Assembly (NCBI RefSeq): GCF_000283155.1
Contig: NW_004454180.1
Location: 21,101,577 to 21,165,576 of the forward strand
Direction: 5' to 3'
Length of the DNA: 64,000 nt
Source of the DNA: Ceratotherium simum simum
Lineage: Eukaryota; Chordata; Mammalia; Perissodactyla; Rhinocerotidae
In this document: one piece after another, positions 57,396-64,000 of the stretch
How the letters are laid out: each line of letters begins with the position of its first letter
Numbering within the stretch: position 1 is the first letter of the stretch
Position numbers and translations under genes: made by a program
Notes under the pieces: generated by a model
The model's input: only the letters and a program-made list of their open reading frames with translations
Database searches by the model: none
Told to the model about the DNA's origin: nothing

Positions 57396-60172
57396 CTTCT
57401 TTATTGGGGTATATTTCTTAGCCAGATTATGTTCTTTTATATAAAACTATATTTACTTAAATAATTCAGAATGTCAACATAATAGCTATATTTATTTTTA
57501 CAAACATAGAGTGGTATTCAGGTAGCATAACAGCAATAATTGTATAAGTTCCTTCAAACACCACCAAAAATGAAAGAAAATAAGCTTCAGATATAATTAA
57601 TTTGTGCTGTTCAGTGTTCACCAACAGGAAGTGTTTTAAATGTCCCCACACTTTCACTCCCTCATACTTTACCAAGAAAGATAAGTGGTTATTTAATATA
57701 CCACCAGGCTAGAGTTATTTAAAGACATATTCAGTAATATGTTAAACATACATATCTTATACAGCCTTGCATTTCAATGTTTCATTTTATTTTAAGAGGA
57801 GGGAGTTAAATCCTTTATAGACAGGAATAAATGCACTGGATCCAACTGAGTTTGTGTTATTATCTTGAGCTTCTTTTTCCTCCTACTATTTTCCTCATCT
57901 ATTACATCTTCCTCTCTTTTTTTCCTTGTATTATTCAGCTTTGGCCATTTCTTTTACTTCCACATTAGATTTTCCTCTAGTCTTATATGCAGTAATATCA
58001 TTTTCACATTTTTCCTTTGTTTTAGTAGCCTCTTTTTGCAATAAGGCTACTTGTTGTCTAGAGCAATATTTTCACATCTCCTAGTTTCTTTGAAACATAG
58101 CCATTGGCTAGGCTCAGATGCTTATCTTTGAGTTGGAGGTGAGGCTCAGAATAAAACAAGAAACTGGTTGGAGAATGCCAGTTGGGTGCACTGGGGTCCT
58201 GGTAATTCCCTTTTGTTTCCCTTTTAGGAAGAATACAGACTTTCACTTCTCTTTTTGTGACAGACCTTAGCCACTAACTTTTATGTATTCAGAGTTTACT
58301 TTTCTTTGGCAGACCTGGTCTTCCAGAATGCATATTATGACATTTGCCTCTTGGTTACTTAGTATCTCACTATCTATTTATTTTTTCCAAGTGACTGTCC
58401 ATCTCTCACTTTTTCTGGCACTTTCTCTATGGAACTCAATTTACTGCCTAGAATATATTTTACATAACTGTTTAAGGAAAAATATTATAGCTGACATTTG
58501 AGCCCTTGCATATCTGAGAATGGCTTTCAAGTTGTCTTAATAAGTAAAAGATAAAATGGATAATTAAAGAAATTGCAGGCCCATTTAGTTTGCTATAAAA
58601 CTTTATAATTATTGTTCATTTATCTGCTAGGATTCAATATTCTTAGAGAATAATTCTGTAAACAGCCTAATTCTATCCCTCTTTGTAGATAACTTTAATT
58701 ACTATTAATTTTTTTTTTTTGCTTCAGTGTTTATGGAATTGTTTATTTTTGAGATAACCAAGAAAACAAATGAAATTCAAGAAAACAAAAACAAACCAAG
58801 AGGAAAAAGAAAAAAAATATTGTTCCATGTGTCAACTCATCTTCCCTAAAAACTGCAAGCGTCTGTGACGTCTAGATTCCGGCCTTTCTTCGGCTTAAGA
58901 AAGGGTTTTACTACAACTTCTAATCTGCTTCCTATTTACTCTGTTTTTCCACATTTTTTATTCAAATATCGAACACGCATTGTCTGAATTTTATAACTAC
59001 TCTGTAAGTGAATTTACCTCCTTGTCCCTTGTTTAACACTTCTCAGGATTGACTTCATTATTATTTTTTGCACTTTCCTTTGTACTCCTCTCAGATGGCA
59101 CTTGTGATGTTAATTACTTTATGTTATTATTTTTGTTTTCTTACATTGTTTCCTTAGTTCTTCAGATATATATAGAAAGGGAGGTAGGTACAGATATAGG
59201 TATAGGTATAGATGGATATGGATATGGCTATAGACGTATCACTCTCACTTGATCTCAAATGGAGTTATCTGTTTATTTAAAATTCATAATTATAGGAAAG
59301 AGAACATAAAGACTGATATCTGTTTCCTATAATAATTATTTTTCAATAATATATTCTTACTTTTCCTCTTACCTAAGTTTAATTACTTTTATAGTTTAAT
59401 TCTATATGTGAATCTTTTTCACATATTCCTATGTCGGGGTTTTCTATTAACATATTCTTGTTAAGTTGAGCTTTGTCTGGTGTATTCTCCAAAATATTTT
59501 GCAAGATTTTCTTAGGAAAACTTGCTCTTCACTGGGATAATATTAGTGTCCTCCTGTAAGATCTTATTCTGGAGAGATGGATGATGAAATTTTATGTTAA
59601 CAGCAGTTCAGTAATTATGTCATAAGGTAGGTGGGAGGAAGCAAAGGCTGAGTTCAACAGCTTATTCCCTCTCCATATGTATTCTTTTTGCTTGTTGATA
59701 ATCCCTATACCAAGGAACAACTTTAATTATTAGAGTTTTTGTGGGTTTTTTTCTGGCCTTAGAAACACTGCTTCTTTGTGGCTAGAATCATTTCTAGCAT
59801 TGCCTAGTAGTGAATCATTTAAAAAATGATTGGATGTTAGAACTGCTATGTCCTGTGAATTTTCTGTGTCCCGCAAATGAAGACATTTACATTGCTATAA
59901 CTAGGCCTGCTCTCGAGCATCATGCAAAGCTACTTGTCAGTGAAGTTTTCTGTGCTCCTTACATGACTCACAAATGTGTGTGTAGAGCATCATGTACATG
60001 TAGGCGGAGGCAAGTTTTACTGAGACTAATATTGGCACTTATTTGTTTCAGTAACATCATACTGCAACCACTGGACAGGCGATGAGTCAACTCAATGAAT
60101 TTCTTTCAAGCATTTGGTATTTGCACTACATGTAGCACAAATGCTTAAAAAATATTGGATTACATGATTAAA
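57396..60172. other. No recognised gene; one short degenerate tandem repeat
   Basis: AT-rich. A degenerate (GGTATA/GGATAT)n stretch lies at about 59182-59234. Nothing else nameable. Confidence 0.35.
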
Positions 60173-60601
60173 GGGGCTGGCCCGGTGGTGCAACAGTTAA
60201 GTGCGTGCGCTCTGCTTCGGCAGCCCGGGGTTCGCAGGTTCAGATCCCCGGGTGTGCACTGATGCACTGCTTGTCAAGCCATGCTGTGGCGGCGTCCCAT
60301 ATAAAGTAGAGGAAGATGGGCACGGATGTTAGCCCAGGGCCAGTCTTCCTCAGCAAAANNNNNNNNNNNNNNNNNNNNNNNNNNNNNNNNNNNNNNNNNN
60401 NNNNNNNNNNNNNNNNNNNNNNNNNNNNNNNNNNNNNNNNNNNNNNNNNNNNNNNNNNAAGCCATGCTGTGGCGGCGTCCCATATAAAGTAGAGGAAGAT
60501 GGGCACGGATGTTAGCCCAGGGCCAGTCTTCCTCAGCAAAAAAGAGGAGGATTGGCATGGATGTTAGCTCAGGGCTGATCTTCCTCACAAAAAAAAAAAA
60601 A
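60173..60601 (+). mobile_element. ERE SINE split by a spurious assembly gap
   Basis: Head 'ggggctggcccggtggtgca', B-box-like 'gcaggttcagatccccgggt', tail modules and A13 at the end. The element is interrupted by 100 N (60359-60458), and the 83 bases before the gap (60276-60358) are repeated identically after it (60459-60541). With one copy and the N removed it is a normal-length ERE of about 245 bases. Confidence 0.95.
60359..60458. other. Assembly gap of 100 N with duplicated flanks
   Basis: Both flanks carry the same 83 bases, so the two contigs probably overlap and nothing is missing. Confidence 0.95.
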
Positions 60602-60764
60602 GAGAAAAGAAATATGAGTGATAAGTAGGGGCAGTTTAAGGAGCCTAAATCTAATTTAAAAAAATATAATATACATTTATATGAGTCAACAGTAGTCTAA
60701 CACTTCAAATTTAATCAATATTTAGCAACGTGGTAATATTATCAAGAGAAATACTTAAGACCCT

Positions 60765-61125
60765 TTAAAACCCGACTTTTGCTGCATGACCCTTTGCTAA
60801 CAACTGTGGCAAAAATAATATCTTCAAGACTATATAACCCAGTAATTCAACATTTAGAAATATATTTCAAGGAAATAATAGAACATTCTTATGAAAATTT
60901 GTGCCCAAACATGTTCATGACATCGTTGATTATCATCTTAAACACTGGAAATACCCTAAATTTCCAGAATTAGGAAAGAAAATAACGCTACATAAATTAT
61001 GAAATACTCTTGGGAGTATTAAGCCATGTTTTCAAATAATTTTATTTTTATGGGAAAATATTTACTACAACATAATGTTAAAATGGAAAAAGAGATCTCT
61101 ACACTATATATTCAAATGCTTCTAA
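60765..61125 (+). repeat. Old L1 (L1M-type) 3' part
   Basis: Typical L1M ORF2/3' UTR transition: 'tataacccagtaattcaaca', 'atcttaaacactggaaatac', 'gctacataaattatgaaata' and 'ataatgttaaaatggaaaaa'. Confidence 0.75.
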
Positions 61126-63518
61126 TTTTACAAATGTATTTAAATACATGGTATTCGATTAAAATTTTTGTCTAGAAAGGAATTACCTCTTTGTGGCTGA
61201 GCAAGAGTAATCAGAGTCCTTCTTACATAATTAATAGCTGCAAACATTTTATTCGTTCTGAAATACAAAAACAAAATTTCTTGAATAATATCTTGAGAAT
61301 ATTGGCTGAAGATAGGGAAAATTAGGCTAAACATGGCATGTTATAAAATTCTGGACCAAACGGCTATTGTGTTAGCTTTTTATTATGTCAATTTAGGTAA
61401 ACTGCCAATGCATTTACTACTGAATTGCCTTCCTTACTTGAATCTGGGTGAGGGTTGGGAAATTTGCCCAAAATTTACGATGTGGAACTCATGCGGCAAT
61501 CATGTGCTCTTACACAGGTCGACAGAGCGGTAGACAATTTTGCAGTTAATATATGTGGTTGCTGATATGCTAGCCCACACTGCTGGTGAGGGGCAGCCCC
61601 TGGACCTGAAGCTCCTACAGCTCCTGTGAATCTCTTCCTTCAGTTTTGTAAGATCCTGAGCTAGATTCCTGTATAGTTCCGTGATGGAGTGCCCCAGCTT
61701 TTCTGCAGTTCACCTACATCATCCAAGTTGAAGACCTGGAGGCGACTAGAGACCAATGTGTGTTCCAGAGAAGGACAGGTGTGGATTTCAGTTCATTCTC
61801 CTGGGTTCTATTTTGTCTTTGCTTTCTCTTAAACCGTGTCCATCTTTTCTTAACAACTGCTAGCCCTGCTGTCCTCAGGCCTTGCGTCAGATTCAGATGC
61901 AACAGACTGACACCGGCTGCTTACTCAGCTCCCACCATCACAAAAGGTCTAATCCATCCCTCCAATCTATTGGGTCACTCGTAGTAGTTTTGCATCTCTG
62001 AGTGATGCAAAGCACTAACAAATACAACTACAATGTGTTACTCTTGCTTGATATTCCTGTTAATCGATATTAAATATTTAGATACTATTAAATGTCGAAT
62101 ATACTGATCGTTATCATGAATGGAACAATGTATATGTGTTCATTTAACAAAAGTAGATTATAGCTACAATATTAAATCACTGAAGGAGGCTGTGGTGTAG
62201 AAAAGTCGCTATTATATAAGGAATATAAAAATCACATTTCTGAAAAGTAACGATGAAAGGATAGAAAAATAACTTCTACCATTGCTTCTTCCCTGCCAGC
62301 CGTCCTCTCGTCTGCCCACAAACATCTATGTTCTTGGGGAAGGTGTCTTTTCTGACCTACTTTATGGATTAGGAACACTTATTCGCAGTGTGCTAAAAAA
62401 ATGGTTTCTGACCTCAACTCTGTTATTTTTTTCCCCCTTTTTGGTTGAGAAATTATCCCCAGAAATCAATGATGTTCTATTTTAAGACTGACCTACATAT
62501 ATTCATCTTAACTTCTAACTTGACCATTTCTTGAAGAGTAGGAAGTCTGCTCTCATGACTTTGAATTTTATTCAGGCAAATGCTGTCATGGAGGGAAATA
62601 TTCGCAGACACCCCTGTTTCCTTCTGATATTCAGGAACTTTGCTGAAAAAATATGAATTGCAGGAGGGCTATAGTTTAAAATTGTTTTTGGATCTAAACA
62701 TTTCTCTTCCTTCTTCTCACAGTTTGGAAAATTCTTTGACTCGCTGGAGATGTGAGGAAGAAAAAAAGGGATCTTTGTATACATGAGATTTCTGTTTGGA
62801 GACATGATTAATTTTTCTGGAAGACAGAACATATTTTAGATAAATAGCTTTAATTTAGACAAGGGTCTATAAATCTTAAGAATTAGAATGTCTTGAGTAC
62901 ATAATGCAAAATGAATGGTCAAGCATGGGAATCAATAACAGCCACCCTTCTTGTTGGAAGACACAAAACTATTCATTTATTTTAAAAAAATCAGAATAAG
63001 TAAAACATGCATATAAAAATCATGATTGATCATCCATTTCTATAGGAATCTGAAAAATCTCAAGCGTCATCTTTTTGAATAGCTGAGCTGTGGCAGAATT
63101 TGCCTTTCTGTTTACAACATTCAGAACCTTCCATATTTTCACCCTGTTCTTAGTTGTTTTGGGCAGACCTCATCACAGTGCTACTTCAATCTAATTGAAA
63201 CGTTTCAGTAATAGTACATATCTGTCCTATTACACTACACGTCAAGTCAGAAGAATGCTCTGTTATTGTTAAGATCGATACCAGAAATATTTTGTTACAA
63301 TACAAATGGTTTAGCCCTAAAGGATTGTGTAACCATTTATTTATTTATTTTTCCAAAAGAAAATCCAATAGTAAATACAATCCTTTAGCGTAAAACATGC
63401 GTCCAGAAGGATAATCCAATAGATTTAGTCATGGAAGAAAATCAAGCTTCTGATTAAAGGGCAGAAGGTCATTTTATTGTCAAGTATTGCAAAGGTTTAG
63501 CCACAACCAAAATATATA
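61126..63518. other. No gene recognised; a possible repeat near 61.6-62.0 kb
   Basis: Around 61560-62000 the base composition and short overlapping frames suggest an old repeat that I cannot name. The rest is AT-rich and featureless. Confidence 0.35.
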
Positions 63519-64000
63519 CAGTGGATTCTCATTATTTGCAGGACTTATGTTCTGTAAAGTTACCATGCACACGGAATTAGTGAATACTGAACTATTGCTC
63601 CAAGTGGAAATACAGGGTTATAAGTTCCTACAAACCTCTAGTCACAACATTTTTTAACTGAAATGCCATTTGTGTTACATGGATATGGTTGCCCACGTCC
63701 TTGTAAAGCAGGTTGGTCTGCTCTACCACATAGCTCTTTTCCTGTACAACACTTAGGAGGTATTATGTAAAATTTTCTGCAGCCTCTTGATCTGCAGAAC
63801 CCGCCTCACCTGCAAGTGTAACATTTTTCACACCATATCTCCTTTTGAAACGTGTGAGCTAGCCAGCCCTATAGGGAAGGAGTTAACATTCTCTTGACCT
63901 TAGATAATGTGACCTCGAATTCCTTTGTCTTTCAACCTCGTAATAGTGTCGTCCAACTACACTTGTTTTAAAATCAGTCATCGTCTCATGAATCCACAAA
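63519..64000 (-). mobile_element. Tigger-type DNA transposon with transposase remnant, cut by the window end
   Basis: The left end follows TA at 63517-63518 and begins cagtggattctcattatttg. On the minus strand at about 63660-63800 a broken transposase frame is readable: ADQEAAENF, then EQTNLLYKDVG, corresponding to the Tigger DDE-domain stretch V-F-N-x-D-E-T-G-L-F-Y-K-x-V-G. The catalytic Asp position is altered, and stops are present. The right end lies beyond the window. Confidence 0.75.

Noticed and set aside
60240..60588. Apparent tandem repeat of a protein segment across the gap
   Set aside because: It is an ERE read antisense, duplicated only because of the assembly artefact.
1..64000. 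Bacterial-type features such as operons, CRISPR arrays, riboswitches or defence systems
   Set aside because: SINEs, LINEs, a NUMT and splice-like signals show mammalian nuclear DNA; no such features were seen.

Overview
The window is non-coding mammalian nuclear DNA, AT-rich and full of interspersed repeats. Copies of a tRNA-derived SINE with the perissodactyl equine repetitive element (ERE) signature point to a horse, rhinoceros or tapir relative. The ERE marks are a head like gggccagcc..tggt, an A/B-box block, a 'gatgttagctcagggctgatcttcctca' type tail split over two modules, a poly(A) end, and in five copies a clear target-site duplication. No complete protein-coding gene can be supported. 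The one possible functional exon is at the extreme left edge (1-117, minus strand): a good splice acceptor followed by a 38-codon open frame that runs off the window.

Layout. 1-31,000 is probably intronic or intergenic DNA with scattered old repeats: Tigger (2.1-2.8 kb), L1 pieces (2.9 kb and 6.5-8.5 kb), MIR and L2 copies, an ERE at 18.6 kb with a perfect 16-bp target-site duplication, an LTR-like block at 18.9-19.4 kb, a palindromic repeat at 22.3 kb, an MLT1 LTR at 24.3-24.7 kb and an L2/CR1-like reverse-transcriptase remnant near 29 kb. From 8.5 to 13.7 kb I recognise almost no repeats.

About 31,030-41,010 is the main feature: one old nuclear copy of mitochondrial DNA (NUMT) of about 10 kb, inserted in reverse. 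On the minus strand, from high to low coordinates, it keeps mitochondrial gene order: 12S, tRNA-Val, 16S, tRNA-Leu, ND1 5' part, a deletion, tRNA-Asn, light-strand origin, tRNA-Cys, tRNA-Tyr, COX1, tRNA-Ser, tRNA-Asp, COX2, tRNA-Lys, ATP8/ATP6, COX3, tRNA-Gly, ND3, tRNA-Arg, ND4L, ND4 and tRNA-His. Every gene is broken. ND2, its neighbouring tRNAs and the 3' part of ND1 are missing. Later insertions lie inside it: three EREs, a MER2-like DNA transposon, an LTR-like element, and a processed pseudogene of TRMT112 inside the 16S segment.

41,150-64,000 returns to ordinary repeat-rich DNA: paired EREs around an assembly gap, an ERV1-like LTR (about 41.8-42.4 kb), MIR and MER5 copies, a long L1/HAL1-like block (47.0-49.3 kb), Tigger-type elements (50.6 kb, and 63.5 kb to the edge), L2 (52.9-53.6 kb), and EREs at 48.8, 55.5 and 60.2 kb. 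The 100-N gap at 60,359-60,458 has the same 83 bases on both sides, so it is probably an unmerged contig overlap. I saw no undescribed biological system. The noteworthy items are the nested NUMT, the TRMT112 retrocopy inside it, the edge exon and the assembly artefact.
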